Of a stretch of DNA of 64,000 bases, positions 51,629 to 61,042 are shown one piece after another. Both the position numbers and the translations under genes were made by a program. Under the pieces are notes generated by a model, which was given only the letters and a program-made list of their open reading frames with translations, was not told where the DNA came from and did no database searches. Source of the DNA: Millionella massiliensis (lineage in GTDB: Bacteria > Bacteroidota > Bacteroidia > Bacteroidales > Rikenellaceae); assembly GCF_900104655.1 (NCBI RefSeq), contig NZ_FNWD01000002.1:2030246-2094245 (forward strand). The letters are read 5' to 3'. The stretch's first letter is position 1. Each line of letters starts with the position of its first letter.

Positions 51629-53761
51629 CTACTGTTCGATGGTCTGGATGTCGGGCAGTTTGCATCCGATCCGTTCGAAGGGGATCGGGCTGAAGCGGTC
51701 GATCATGCGGTAGATCGCAGCGTCGGGCACAAAACCGGCCAGCGGGTTTTCGGGATCGGCAAAACCGGGGTCCTGATTGGTCATCCAGTTGTTGCTCCAG
51801 TCGGCCCACGAGGGCGATCCGTTCAGCAGACGGCCGATCTTGTAGAAGAGGTTACCGGCAAAGACGTTGCCGCGAGGTACGCGCGGGGTTCCTTCCCAGT
51901 AGTGGGCCAGTTTGGGGTATGCCGTGGCGTAGGGCGGCTCGTTGTAACGGACGGCTTTCAAACGCTGGTCGACAATGCCGTCCGGATCGAGCATCCCGCG
52001 GCCCCAGCCTTCCATACGGTTGTCGATGTGGATGGCCATCGGCATGTCGATGAAGATGTTGTTGCGGTAGACGATGTCGTGGCCGCCGCCGATCAGCACG
52101 GGAATGGTGCCCGAACGGAAGTAGACGCAGCCGAAAACCTCCATGCCGCAGGCTCCGTCGTCGTGGTAGGTGGCCGAGACGCGGTGGGCCGACGAGAAGT
52201 CATGGAAGTAGCAGTACTGTACGCGGTTGCCCTGTTCGGCCGGGTCGCGGCCGTAGTAGAAGGCTCCCTGGTCGTCGACTTCGCGGCAGACGTCGTAGAT
52301 ATCGCAGTATTCGACCACGTGGTCGTTGCCGTGGAGCAGGATGGCCATGCTGGGGGCGTTGAAGATTTCGACGTTCGAGATGCGGTTGCCCACGCCGTCG
52401 ATCCAGATGCCGGGTCGGTATGACTTTTCGATGCGGTTGAAGTCGTGGATGCGGCAGTTCTCGACGTAGTTTCCGGCCGGGGTCAGCGTGGCGCGGTCGC
52501 CGCCGCCGAGGCTCACACCGCCGGCGCCGAGCTGATAGATATAGCTGTTGCTGATGCCGTTATTCGTACCGGCGTGACGGTTGAAGAGTACGTCGTTGTA
52601 GGTGCGGTCCTGGAGCGATCCGATAATGGCCGGAACCCCCTCCGGAGTATTGGTCGGCACGGTGGTAGCTTCGACTGAACCCGAGTCGCCGCGGCCGAGG
52701 CTCACACCGATGTAACCGAGGTTGCGGATCACGCAGCTGTCGATCCGCACGCCGTCGGACTCTTCGATGTAGACACCCATACCGCGCGAGTATTCGAGCG
52801 TTACGCCGCGCAGGGTGACGTTGCGGCAGCCTGCGAACATGAACATGGGCGTTTCGAGCGTCGAGATGTAGACGTCGTCCAGATCGGAACCCGTCGGAGG
52901 CAGGAAGTAGATCTTGCCGGCCGGCTGGTCAAGTACGTATTCGCCGGGGAGGTCGATCTCTTCGAGCAGGTTCAGCGCGAACCAGCGGCGCCACGGAGCA
53001 CCGGTCATGAAGCCGTAGACGGTGTGGTGGGCGACGTGGATCGTGTGTTGAGTGGTGTCGATGTGGTCTACACCGATGATGTCGTTGGCGTAGCCGTGGG
53101 CGAAGTAGCCGCCGATCCACATCCCTTTGGCCGATTTCCACTGCGAGGGACGGTCTTCGTTGTATTCGAAGACGGGCAGATTTCCCTCCTTGCGGTGTTC
53201 GCCGCTGCCGGCTTCATGGACTTTACCGATCAAGACCATGCTGTCGTTGGGCCAGCGGGCGATGGTCATCGGTTTGCCGTCGATGAAGAGTTCGCTCCAG
53301 CCGGGCATCGACGGTCGGCCGAATCCTTTGGGCATCAGGTCGGTCAGTTCGATTCCCAGGGCGCGGGTGTCGATTTCGCGCACCAGGTCGCGCACTTCGG
53401 GGCGGAGACGGTCGCGTACGGCCGGGTCGGAGACTTTGCGGAGTTGTTTGGCCGGGACGGGAGCGCCGCCGGTGAAGGTGACCGCTTCGCCGTTCCAGGG
53501 CGAGATAATGATCTGGCTGGCGTTCGAAACGTCGACGGTTTTGCTGAGGGCGTACGTACCGCCGCGCAGACGGATGTGGATGGTGTCGCCTTTGAGTGTG
53601 GCGGCTTCCGAGAGGGCGCGTTCGACGGTTTGGAACGGTTTGCGCAGGGTGCCGTCGCCGCGGTCGCTGCCGCCGGGCGAGACGACCAGGGTCTGCTGAC
53701 GGGCCTGGGCACTCAGCGCCAGACCGAGCAGCGACACGATGAAGAGTCGGTTCATTCGCAT
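51629..53761 (-). CDS. Right-handed beta-helix protein, GH141-like (second)
   Basis: This 710-aa exported protein (signal to A-R-Q) has the same N-terminal pattern as the one at 46013 (L-V-V-S-P-G-G-S-D-R-G-D-G-T... P-F-Q-T-V-E-R-A-L) and a long parallel beta-helix with L-R-G-V-T-L-E-Y-S-R-G-M-G-V-Y-I-E-E and D-D-Q-G-A-F-Y-Y-G-R-D-P-A-E-Q-G-N-R-V-Q-Y-C-Y-F-H-D-F. The last segment has aspartates and histidines (Y-H-D-D-G-A-C-G-M) that may be catalytic. The start could also be 53755. It lies 155 bp after GH97 and 4 bp before the propeller gene. The two GH141-like copies are clearly diverged. Confidence 0.66.
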   Translation of the reverse strand: MRMNRLFIVSLLGLALSAQARQQTLVVSPGGSDRGDGTLRKPFQTVERALSEAATLKGDTIHIRLRGGTYALSKTVDVSNASQIIISPWNGEAVTFTGGAPVPAKQLRKVSDPAVRDRLRPEVRDLVREIDTRALGIELTDLMPKGFGRPSMPGWSELFIDGKPMTIARWPNDSMVLIGKVHEAGSGEHRKEGNLPVFEYNEDRPSQWKSAKGMWIGGYFAHGYANDIIGVDHIDTTQHTIHVAHHTVYGFMTGAPWRRWFALNLLEEIDLPGEYVLDQPAGKIYFLPPTGSDLDDVYISTLETPMFMFAGCRNVTLRGVTLEYSRGMGVYIEESDGVRIDSCVIRNLGYIGVSLGRGDSGSVEATTVPTNTPEGVPAIIGSLQDRTYNDVLFNRHAGTNNGISNSYIYQLGAGGVSLGGGDRATLTPAGNYVENCRIHDFNRIEKSYRPGIWIDGVGNRISNVEIFNAPSMAILLHGNDHVVEYCDIYDVCREVDDQGAFYYGRDPAEQGNRVQYCYFHDFSSAHRVSATYHDDGACGMEVFGCVYFRSGTIPVLIGGGHDIVYRNNIFIDMPMAIHIDNRMEGWGRGMLDPDGIVDQRLKAVRYNEPPYATAYPKLAHYWEGTPRVPRGNVFAGNLFYKIGRLLNGSPSWADWSNNWMTNQDPGFADPENPLAGFVPDAAIYRMIDRFSPIPFERIGCKLPDIQTIEQ

Positions 53762-53916
53762 GGAATAGAGTTTATGGGTTTAGTGGTTTGGTTATGTTTC
53801 TGGTTTGTGGAGGTGGAAACGGCTTGCTGCCGTGGCAGGGCTATGTGTGCGGCGGCGAAACAACTGTTCCCGAAGGAAGAGACTGTGCCCGGCGAGTGGC
53901 CGGGGAGGACGGTCGT

Positions 53917-55803
53917 TTAGTCGATGGGGACGATGTGCCAGGCTTCGCCTCCCGAGGGCTTGAGGTCGGCGGTTATTTTGTCGCCGGCGCGGACGGTCTG
54001 CGTTTCGACGGAGACTTTCGTGCGGGTCGGAAGCGATTCCGGGCCGTCGGCATAGCGGGTGAGGCGGTATTTGCGCCCCTTTTCGAGGAAGTCGAGGGCG
54101 AGGGTCAGCGTGCGTCCCTCTTTGTTGGTGATGGTACCGACGAACCACTCCCCGCCGCTGCGACGAGCCACGCTGGCATAGCCGCCGATCTGACCGTCGA
54201 GAACGACGGTTTGGTCCCATACGGTCGGCATTGCTTTCCAGAATTCGAGTTCGGGCTCTCCGCCGTAGTTTGACGGACGGTCGTACCAGTAGATGAACTG
54301 CAGCGGGCTGTAGTAGACCACCGGCAGGGCCAGCTGATGGGCCGGAGTGTTCTGCACGTGGCGTTTTTCGTGGCCGAACTCCTTGCGGGTGTAGTAGCAG
54401 TAGGTGTAGTCGCCGGCGCCGCTCAGGTAGCGGGTGAAAGGCAGGGCGGTGTTGTGGTCGGCATCGGGCATCTCTTCGTTGCCGCGGATTCCCTCCTGGG
54501 TCAGCAGGTTGGGCCACGTGCGGCTCAGACCGGTGGGACGGTATTCGTCATGAATATCGACCACCATGCCGTATCGGGCTGCCTTGCGGACGGCTTCGTT
54601 GACCCATTCGACCCAGTGGTGGGTGCCGGTATTGACGAATCCGAACTTGATGCCCGCAACGCCCCAATGCTGGTAGAGGGGTAGCAGAACGTCCAGATTC
54701 TTTTCGAGTTGGCGGCGGTTGACGTAGAGCATCACGCGGACGTTCTTGCTCTTGGCGTAGCGGATCACCTCGATGAGGTTCAGGTCGTTGACCGGGTTGC
54801 GGTCGGGGTCGACATCGACGGTCGTGGCGTCGGCGGCCTGGATGTATTCGTGGCCGTACCAGCCGGCGTCAAAGTGGATGTAGTCGATACCGCGCTCGGC
54901 GGCAAAATCGACACATTCAAGGGCGGTTTTGGTGTTGAGTGTGGTCTCGCGGATCACCTTTCCGGGGTGAATCCAGTCGGTCGAAGCTAGTGCGCAGGGC
55001 TCGTTGAGGTTCAGAATCAGACCGTTGTTCTGGAGCAGTTCGGTGGGACGGTCGGCGGCCATCACCACCCGCCACGGTGAGTGCATCGGGGTGCCGGTGG
55101 CTACGGGCGAGTCCATCGCGAGGCGCAGTTTGCCGGCTTGTTCGCCGGCACGCAGACGGGTGCGGGCGTAGTTCACCAGTGCGGCATCGAGTACGGCAGC
55201 GTATCGGCCGTCGGGCAGTTCGACGGTCAGCGGCATCTCGGTTTGCAGCTTTTCGAGCGTGCGGCGTTGGCAGAGTGCCTGCGGGTGGGAGTTGATCCAT
55301 CCGCGCGTGCTGTCCGGAAAGTTGAATTCGGTCAACTCGTCGCCGATCTTCAGAATCAGGTCTTCGTGCGGAAATTCGTAACGGAAGGCAATCCCTTCGT
55401 CGTAGGCCCGGACACAGAGCCGGATGTTCGAGCCGGGAAAGTTGACGTAGAACTGGTTGTAGTGGTCACGATACTCGGACTGTTCGCCGTAGACGGGGCG
55501 CCAGGTGGTGTCGTGGGTGGTGGTTTCGGAAAGTTCGATCTTCCCAATGTTGGGAATGGCGTTCCACGAGCCGGTGCCGTTGCGGTCTTCGAGGCGGAGG
55601 TTCAGAATCGAGGGTTCGACGAGGGTCTGTCCGTCGAACGCAATGGTGTAGGTCAGCGGCGACCCTTTGTCGGTGGTGTCGGCAGCCTGTAGGGTGAAGG
55701 TCAGTCGGCCGTTCGGCGAGACGATCTGTCCCAACTCGACGGCGTGGGCGGATAGACTCGCGGTGATTCCGACGATGATCAGGAGAAAGAGACGGTTAAA
55801 CAT
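53917..55803 (-). CDS. Glycoside hydrolase family 97-like
   Basis: This 628-aa exported enzyme starts M-F-N-R-L-F-L-L-I-I-V-G-I (signal to A-H-A), not at the longer frame to 55872. The layout is an N-terminal beta-supersandwich (S-P-N-G-R-L-T-F-T-L), a (beta/alpha)8 barrel with D-Y-I-H-F-D-A-G-W-Y-G and a C-terminal beta domain. In the barrel, G-I-K-F-G-F-V lacks the Asp nucleophile of retaining GH97 galactosidases, while Glu in I-H-D-E-Y-R-P and N-L-L-T-Q-E-G-I-R-G-N-E-E are kept. This suggests the inverting group. Alpha-glucosidase or alpha-galactosidase activity is the family expectation. Confidence 0.82.
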   Translation of the reverse strand: MFNRLFLLIIVGITASLSAHAVELGQIVSPNGRLTFTLQAADTTDKGSPLTYTIAFDGQTLVEPSILNLRLEDRNGTGSWNAIPNIGKIELSETTTHDTTWRPVYGEQSEYRDHYNQFYVNFPGSNIRLCVRAYDEGIAFRYEFPHEDLILKIGDELTEFNFPDSTRGWINSHPQALCQRRTLEKLQTEMPLTVELPDGRYAAVLDAALVNYARTRLRAGEQAGKLRLAMDSPVATGTPMHSPWRVVMAADRPTELLQNNGLILNLNEPCALASTDWIHPGKVIRETTLNTKTALECVDFAAERGIDYIHFDAGWYGHEYIQAADATTVDVDPDRNPVNDLNLIEVIRYAKSKNVRVMLYVNRRQLEKNLDVLLPLYQHWGVAGIKFGFVNTGTHHWVEWVNEAVRKAARYGMVVDIHDEYRPTGLSRTWPNLLTQEGIRGNEEMPDADHNTALPFTRYLSGAGDYTYCYYTRKEFGHEKRHVQNTPAHQLALPVVYYSPLQFIYWYDRPSNYGGEPELEFWKAMPTVWDQTVVLDGQIGGYASVARRSGGEWFVGTITNKEGRTLTLALDFLEKGRKYRLTRYADGPESLPTRTKVSVETQTVRAGDKITADLKPSGGEAWHIVPID

Positions 55804-56009
55804 GGCGTTTGGAGTTAGTGGTGGCGGGTGGGGGATGGAAATGCTGCCCGCAGCGTGCGGCTCGAGTCGCATCTCCCCGATACGATGTACCCGGCGATAC
55901 CCTCTGAGGAAGGGTGTCGCCGGGTTTTGGGGTAGGATAGGGATGTTGCCGGTTGGTCTGGCGTCTCGCTGACGGAGCGAGTCGGGGCAGACCAGGCCGG
56001 GTATCCCGG
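55804..56009. other. Intercistronic spacer with two long hairpins
   Basis: In 206 bp between GH3 and GH97 two inverted repeats are visible: one around 55885-55935 (stem ACCCGGCGA.ACCCT/AGGGT.TCGCCGGGT) and one around 55944-55985 (TGGTCTG/CAGACCA enclosing CTCGCT/AGCGAG). Neither has a clear T-run on the minus strand, so they may be processing or pausing sites rather than terminators. Confidence 0.5.
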
Positions 56010-58232
56010 TTAGTTCTGGCGGATGCCGGCCTGACTGAAGACTACCGTTTCGCCGGTCAGGGTCGTTTCGCCGGCTACGGTGTTGTCACCGAAGCGTTTG
56101 TCGGCTTTGGGCATGCGTCCTGCGGCCCAGATCTGTACGCGGCCTTCGGGAACGAGGGTCTGACCCTGGTCGCTGGTATATCCGAGCTGTTCGGGGGCGA
56201 GGGTGAAGGTGACGGTCTTGCTTTCGCCGGGCTCGAAGTGGATGCGTTGTACGCCGGCCAGCGAGCAGAGCGGGGTGACGCCGCCCACGGAACCGCGACG
56301 CGATACGTAGATCTGTACCACTTCGTCACCGGCCATGCGGCCGCGGTTGCGCACTTCGACGCTCACGCGGATCGAATCGCCCGTTGCGGCGGTCTCGGGT
56401 ACCTGCAGCGCGGAGTAGGTGTAGGTGTTGTAGCTCAGACCGTAGCCGAAGGGGTAGAGCACTTCGCCGTCGAAGTAGCGGTACGTACGGTTCTGCATGC
56501 TGTAGTCGCGGAAGTCGGGCAGGTCGGCGGTCGAGTTGTAGAAGGTCACGGGCAGACGGCCGGCCGGGTTGTAGCGGCCGAACAGGATGTCGGCAACGGC
56601 GTTACCGGTCTCCTGACCGCCATACCAGGCTTGAATGATGGCGTCGGCGTTGGCGGCTTCCCACGGGAAGGCTACGGCGCTGCCGGACATGTTGACGAAG
56701 ACGAGCGGTTTGCCGGTGGCTTTGAGTTTCTTCATCCATTCGGTTTGGATGGCGGGCAGTTCGATCTGGCTGCGGTCGCCGCCGAGGAATCCTTTGATGT
56801 CGTCGTTTCCGGCGTCACCGGCTTCCCCTTCGAGCAGGGGTGAGATACCGCCGGCGAAGATGATGGCGTCGGCCTTGGCGATGGCTTTGATCACTTCGTC
56901 AACGCTGGGGCCGTCGGCCAGTGCCGAGGTGATCTGGGTGGCGGGGTAGTAGATCACTTCCAGACCCGGTTCGCGTTCGAGGGCCATCTTGAGGGTGACG
57001 TTTTCGACCGGGAAACCGTTGTAGTTACCCAGTTGTGTGGTGGGGTTGTCGGCGTTGGGGCCGATCAGGGCAACGGTCTTGATGCGTCCGGCTTTCCACG
57101 GCAGTTGGCCGTTGTTCTTGAGCAGCACCATCGACTTGCGGGTCATTTCGAGGGCCTGGGCCTTGTGGGCGGGCGAGGAGACGACCGAGTAGCTGATGGT
57201 GTCGTAGGGCACGCTGCCGTGGGGCTCGAACTGGCCCAGACGGAAGCGGATCATGAAGAGACGGCGCAGCGAGAGGTCGATCTGTTCTTCGGTGATCAGA
57301 CCGCGTTTGACGGCCTCCATCAGCGAGGCGTAGTCGCTGCCGCATTCGAGGTCGGTTCCGTGCATCACGGCATCGGCGGACGAGGAGGCTGCATCGGGAT
57401 GGGTTTTGTGGAACCGGTGGAAGTCGTTGATGCCCCCGCAGTCGGAGGTGACGTAACCCTGGAAGTCCCATTCGTAGGCCAGGATCTGGCGCATCAGTTT
57501 GTCACTGCCGCAGCAGGGTTGTCCTTCGTAGCGGTTGTAGGCGCACATCACGCCCGAGACTCCCCCTTCGCGTACAAGGCTGCGGAAGGCGGGTAGGTAG
57601 GTGTCCCACAGATCGTAGGTGGTGACCCGGGCGTCGAAGGAGTGACGGTCGGGTTCGGGGCCGCTGTGTACGGCGTAGTGTTTGGCGCAGGCCGAGGTCT
57701 TGAGGTAGTTGGGGTCGTCGCCCTGCAGACCGCGTACCATGGCGTTACCCATCAGTGCAGTCAGGTAGGGGTCTTCGCCGTAGGTCTCCTGGCCGCGACC
57801 CCAGCGGGGATCACGGAAGATGTTGATGTTCGGCGTCCAGAAGGTCAGACCTTTGTATTGTTTGCCCTGATCGGGGGTACCGAGGGTGGCGTTGTAGATG
57901 CCGCGGGCTTCGTCGGAGATGGCTTCGGCGGTCGTTTGCAGGGCGGCGGGGTCGAACGTGGCGGCCATCCCGATGGCTTGCGGGAAGACGGTCACTTTGT
58001 CGCCCGAGCGGCCGACGCCGTGCAGACATTCGTTCCACCAGTTATAGGCCGGTATCCCGAGTCGCGGGATGGCCGGGCTGGTGTGCATCATTTGGGAAAC
58101 TTTCTCCGAGAGGGTCATCCGGGCGATCAGGGAGTCGACGCGCGGGTCGACGGTCAGGCGGGCGTCGCCGGCTCCCGATGCGTGGAGGGTCAGCAGGGCG
58201 GCACCGGCCAGGGTGTAGAGGATAGCTTTCAT
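56010..58232 (-). CDS. Glycoside hydrolase family 3, beta-xylosidase-like
   Basis: This 740-aa exported enzyme (signal to H-A-S-G) is of the fungal-type xylosidase/arabinosidase GH3 branch: N-E-C-L-H-G-V (68-73), F-W-T-P-N-I-N-I-F-R-D-P-R-W-G-R-G-Q-E-T-Y-G-E-D-P-Y (131-156), K-H-Y-A-V-H-S-G-P-E (184-193) and nucleophile Asp264 in V-T-S-D-C-G-G-I. The C-terminal sandwich and Fn3 domain follow. It starts 7 bp after the Nudix regulator stops, so the two are co-transcribed. Pentose substrate fits the arabinose-type regulator. Confidence 0.92.
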   Translation of the reverse strand: MKAILYTLAGAALLTLHASGAGDARLTVDPRVDSLIARMTLSEKVSQMMHTSPAIPRLGIPAYNWWNECLHGVGRSGDKVTVFPQAIGMAATFDPAALQTTAEAISDEARGIYNATLGTPDQGKQYKGLTFWTPNINIFRDPRWGRGQETYGEDPYLTALMGNAMVRGLQGDDPNYLKTSACAKHYAVHSGPEPDRHSFDARVTTYDLWDTYLPAFRSLVREGGVSGVMCAYNRYEGQPCCGSDKLMRQILAYEWDFQGYVTSDCGGINDFHRFHKTHPDAASSSADAVMHGTDLECGSDYASLMEAVKRGLITEEQIDLSLRRLFMIRFRLGQFEPHGSVPYDTISYSVVSSPAHKAQALEMTRKSMVLLKNNGQLPWKAGRIKTVALIGPNADNPTTQLGNYNGFPVENVTLKMALEREPGLEVIYYPATQITSALADGPSVDEVIKAIAKADAIIFAGGISPLLEGEAGDAGNDDIKGFLGGDRSQIELPAIQTEWMKKLKATGKPLVFVNMSGSAVAFPWEAANADAIIQAWYGGQETGNAVADILFGRYNPAGRLPVTFYNSTADLPDFRDYSMQNRTYRYFDGEVLYPFGYGLSYNTYTYSALQVPETAATGDSIRVSVEVRNRGRMAGDEVVQIYVSRRGSVGGVTPLCSLAGVQRIHFEPGESKTVTFTLAPEQLGYTSDQGQTLVPEGRVQIWAAGRMPKADKRFGDNTVAGETTLTGETVVFSQAGIRQN

Positions 58233-58239
58233 GGTTGGG

Positions 58240-58941
58240 TTAATCTATGGTTTGGCGGGTCTTGTTGTAAGCGATCCGGTCGAATTTGTAGAAGAAGGCG
58301 GCACGGTGGGCCACGTCGGTCTGTTTCTCGTTGAGGCGCACGACGTAAGGCATGCGGGCCACTTTTTTGCAGAAGTTGCGGATGTCGAACTGTTTGCGGT
58401 AGATGGCTTCGTAGAGGCCGCGCAGTTCCGAGAGGGTGAACTTGGTGGGGAGGAGTTCGAACAGCATGGCGGGTTCGCTTTCGATCCACTGGCGGATCTC
58501 ACGCAGGGTCTCTTCGACGATTCGGTTGTGGTCGAAGGGCAGTTGCGGCACCTCGCTGATCGGGCACCAGCGGGCTGAGCGGCTGCGGGCGGCGGCGCTC
58601 AGGGTGCGGTTGATCTTGCACAGCGAGAGGTAGGCGATGGTGATGAGTCGGCCGACGGGGTGGCCGTAGGTCTTTTCGAGCCATCCGACGTCGCTCGGGT
58701 CGGTGGTTCGTTCGGGCGAGCTGAAGCACTTGAATTGCTTGAGGCTCATGCGGCGGATGCCGGTCAGTTCGTAGAGTACGCGTTGGGCGGCGCTGTCGGT
58801 GTCTTCGGTCTGGTGGATCAGACTGCCCGGCAGTTTCAGATCTTTGGTCCCTTCTTTCTCGATCAGGAGAATGTTCAGCTCTTTGCCGTCAAAGCCGAAG
58901 ATCACACAGTCGATCGAGACATGGGTGTGCATGTATTCCAT
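58240..58941 (-). CDS. NrtR/AraR-type transcriptional regulator with degenerate Nudix domain
   Basis: This 233-aa protein has an N-terminal Nudix fold (S-I-D-C-V-I-F-G-F-D-G-K-E-L-N-I-L-L-I-E) and a C-terminal winged helix-turn-helix (F-T-L-S-E-L-R-G-L-Y-E-A-I-Y-R-K-Q-F-D-I-R-N-F-C-K-K-V). The Nudix box reads G-x8-D-x7-V-L-Y-E-L-T-G-I and lacks the R-E-x2-E-E residues, so it should bind a ligand and not hydrolyse it. Bacteroides AraR, an arabinose regulator, and NrtR have this build. The ATG at 58941 is chosen because the domain begins there. It leads the GH3-GH97-beta-helix-propeller unit, suggesting local autoregulated control. Confidence 0.88.
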   Translation of the reverse strand: MEYMHTHVSIDCVIFGFDGKELNILLIEKEGTKDLKLPGSLIHQTEDTDSAAQRVLYELTGIRRMSLKQFKCFSSPERTTDPSDVGWLEKTYGHPVGRLITIAYLSLCKINRTLSAAARSRSARWCPISEVPQLPFDHNRIVEETLREIRQWIESEPAMLFELLPTKFTLSELRGLYEAIYRKQFDIRNFCKKVARMPYVVRLNEKQTDVAHRAAFFYKFDRIAYNKTRQTID

Positions 58942-58971
58942 GGGTGGTTCCGGAATAAGGTTTGGTTTGGG

Positions 58972-58985
58972 TTTGTACAAATATA
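58972..58985 (-). promoter_or_regulatory. Promoter -7 box with overlapping perfect palindrome, upstream of the Nudix regulator
   Basis: On the minus strand TATATTTG (58978-58985) is a perfect -7 box, 36 bp before the regulator ATG. TTTGTACAAA (58972-58981) is a perfect 10-bp palindrome sharing four bases with it and covering the likely start of transcription. Repressor binding here would block transcription, so it is a candidate operator. Confidence 0.6.
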
Positions 58986-59242
58986 ATAATTTATGTGGTA
59001 AAATATTCAGTAACAGATGATTGAATCTGGGCCATATTGTTTGTCGTACCATAAATTCGGCGAGTGATTTATCGGACTCCGCGCTGATTTTCAGAGACTA
59101 TGCAGTTTTTCTTATTGTATTTTTTATGATATGTGAATAATGTGAAATTCATGCTTTTTGCCCGATCGGATTACTTGAAAACGGGGCCTCGGAACTGTCA
59201 TGAGGACAAAAAGTGTGACTCCCACGAAGCCGGCGGAAATGC
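58986..59242. other. AT-rich spacer between glycan units
   Basis: About 260 AT-rich bases without a credible gene lie between the regulator promoter and the GH110 terminator. TATAA-like runs are common around 58982-59140. Upstream activator sites for the regulator unit could be here; none is recognised. Confidence 0.4.
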
Positions 59243-59284
59243 GACAGCCCCCAGGAATCCTTTCTCTTGGACCTGGGGGCTGTC
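59243..59284 (-). terminator. Terminator-like hairpin after GH110
   Basis: A perfect 13-bp stem (59243-59255 with 59272-59284) lies 26 bp past the GH110 stop. The following minus-strand bases are GCATTTCC, so the T-run is weak. Confidence 0.65.
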
Positions 59285-59310
59285 TCAGCTTAGGGGATGA
59301 TTCCGAGGAA

Positions 59311-61017
59311 TCAGTGACGGGTTTCGATGATGTTGTCTTCGATGGTCACGTCGTTGCATTCGTTGGTGTGGATCAACTGCTCCTGAGTGACGCTCTGCGG
59401 CGAGGTGAACAGGTTGTTCCGGATCTGCAGGCCGTCGACCGATTTGGCCGAGATGGCGTCGGCACCGCGCAGTACGAAGCGGTTGTTTTCGATGCGGATG
59501 TTGCGGTGTACGAAGCCTTCGTTACGGTCGTTCTCGGGTGCGATGAAGATGACCGGCGTGCTGCATTCGATAAACTGGTTGCCGCGGATGGTCACATCGC
59601 GGACCATTCCCGATTCGAACCAGCTGCGGGCGTCGTCGGCGATCAGGATGCCACTCATCTGGGTACGGAAGAAGGTGTTGTTCTCGATCAGCACCTTGCG
59701 GCGGGTCGAGATCAGCACGCCGCGCGTCGGGACGCGTCCGAAGTAGTTGTCGCGGATGATGACTTCCGGGGTGTAGGTCGTGTTTTCGACCACCAGTTCC
59801 GTTTTTTCGCGGATCTCGTCGGGTACCGGTTTGGTCAGCGTGATGAGAATCTCACGTTCGCTTTTCATCTCGGCCTCCTTGACCCGTGCGCTGGCCACCG
59901 GCAGCAGCGAGTGCGCATCGGTAAAGTCGATCTCGTTGCCGGGCAGGAACGACTGGAAACCGTACGTTTGCGGGTGCATGTAGCGCACCAGCACCTGGTT
60001 CGGGGCGACGAACTGCTGGACGGCAAGGTGGGTGCCGTGGACGTTGATCGGGTCGTCGTGGGCGCCGTTGAAGCGACAGTGTTCGATCACGATCCGACCC
60101 TTGCAGCCCGACATGTGGACGAAGTCGGCAAAACCGGCATTGGTGCGTCCGCTGCCGGGCTCCGGTTCGAGCGAGAGGTGACGGTAGGTGAGGTTTTCGG
60201 ACATCTGGCTGAGGACGCTGAAGTTGCCCAGGAAGGCAAAGCGGATCTGTTCGAGGGTCACGTTCTTGCTGTACTGGATCAGGCCGCACACCTCGTCGCG
60301 GATGCCGTCGCGCATCTGGAACACCTGTCCGGCACGGGCCTGGGGCCGGGAGTCGTACACGAAACGGAGCAGGCCCGGTTCCAGTTCGATGGCTTTGCGC
60401 AGTCCCGAGAGGGGCGACCAGCTGCGCCACGTGATGTCCTGTTCGGGGTCGTAGGTTTGGGCGATGCTCTGGCTGAGGCGCCAGCTGTCGCCCACGAAGG
60501 CGAAGCGGCCTTCGCTGTCGATCTCGTAGCGCGATTGCGGGTGGATGCGGACGGTCAGGTGGTGTTCGCCCACTTCGGTGACGGTCAGTTCCGGAACGGT
60601 GGGGTCGGCGGCGGTGACGGTCAGGTTGCGCAGACGGATGTTCTCACTGTGGTCGATCACGAAGCTGGTCAGCTCGCCGTGGGTCACCAGACGGGCGCCG
60701 TTCCCTTCGACGGTGATGTTCTTCTGTTCGTTGAACCACAGACCGATGTGCTTGGTCGGATCGGGATTCTCCGTCTCGGAGGTGGTGTTCGAACAGTAGT
60801 AGGTGCGGGCCGTGGCGCTTTGGCGGTAGAGGTGGTAGTCGGCGTTCTGAAGCTCGATGACCACCTCCTGGCCGCGGTAGTCGCGGGCCTGCTCGATGGC
60901 AGCCTGCAACTTCCGGGTCATGTCGCCCGTTTCGGGGGCGACGCGGATCACGTGTTGCGCGGCCGACAGACCGATTCCGGCACAGCAGGCCAGCAGCGAA
61001 CAGAGGATTCTTTTCAT
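59311..61017 (-). CDS. Glycoside hydrolase family 110, alpha-1,3-galactosidase
   Basis: This 568-aa exported enzyme (start M-K-R-I-L-C-S-L-L-A at 61017, signal to S-A-A-Q) is a right-handed parallel beta-helix carrying the GH110 hallmark D-D-P-I-N-V-H-G-T-H at residues 321-330 and the preceding A-D-F-V-H-M-S-G-C-K-G (297-307). GH110 enzymes cleave terminal alpha-1,3-linked galactose from blood-group B or linear alpha-Gal structures by inversion. Subfamily A or B cannot be decided by eye. It is 25 bp after GH2, so the two form a galactose-releasing pair. Confidence 0.9.
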   Translation of the reverse strand: MKRILCSLLACCAGIGLSAAQHVIRVAPETGDMTRKLQAAIEQARDYRGQEVVIELQNADYHLYRQSATARTYYCSNTTSETENPDPTKHIGLWFNEQKNITVEGNGARLVTHGELTSFVIDHSENIRLRNLTVTAADPTVPELTVTEVGEHHLTVRIHPQSRYEIDSEGRFAFVGDSWRLSQSIAQTYDPEQDITWRSWSPLSGLRKAIELEPGLLRFVYDSRPQARAGQVFQMRDGIRDEVCGLIQYSKNVTLEQIRFAFLGNFSVLSQMSENLTYRHLSLEPEPGSGRTNAGFADFVHMSGCKGRIVIEHCRFNGAHDDPINVHGTHLAVQQFVAPNQVLVRYMHPQTYGFQSFLPGNEIDFTDAHSLLPVASARVKEAEMKSEREILITLTKPVPDEIREKTELVVENTTYTPEVIIRDNYFGRVPTRGVLISTRRKVLIENNTFFRTQMSGILIADDARSWFESGMVRDVTIRGNQFIECSTPVIFIAPENDRNEGFVHRNIRIENNRFVLRGADAISAKSVDGLQIRNNLFTSPQSVTQEQLIHTNECNDVTIEDNIIETRH

Positions 61018-61042
61018 AGCGGTTGGATGGAGCATGTGGGGG

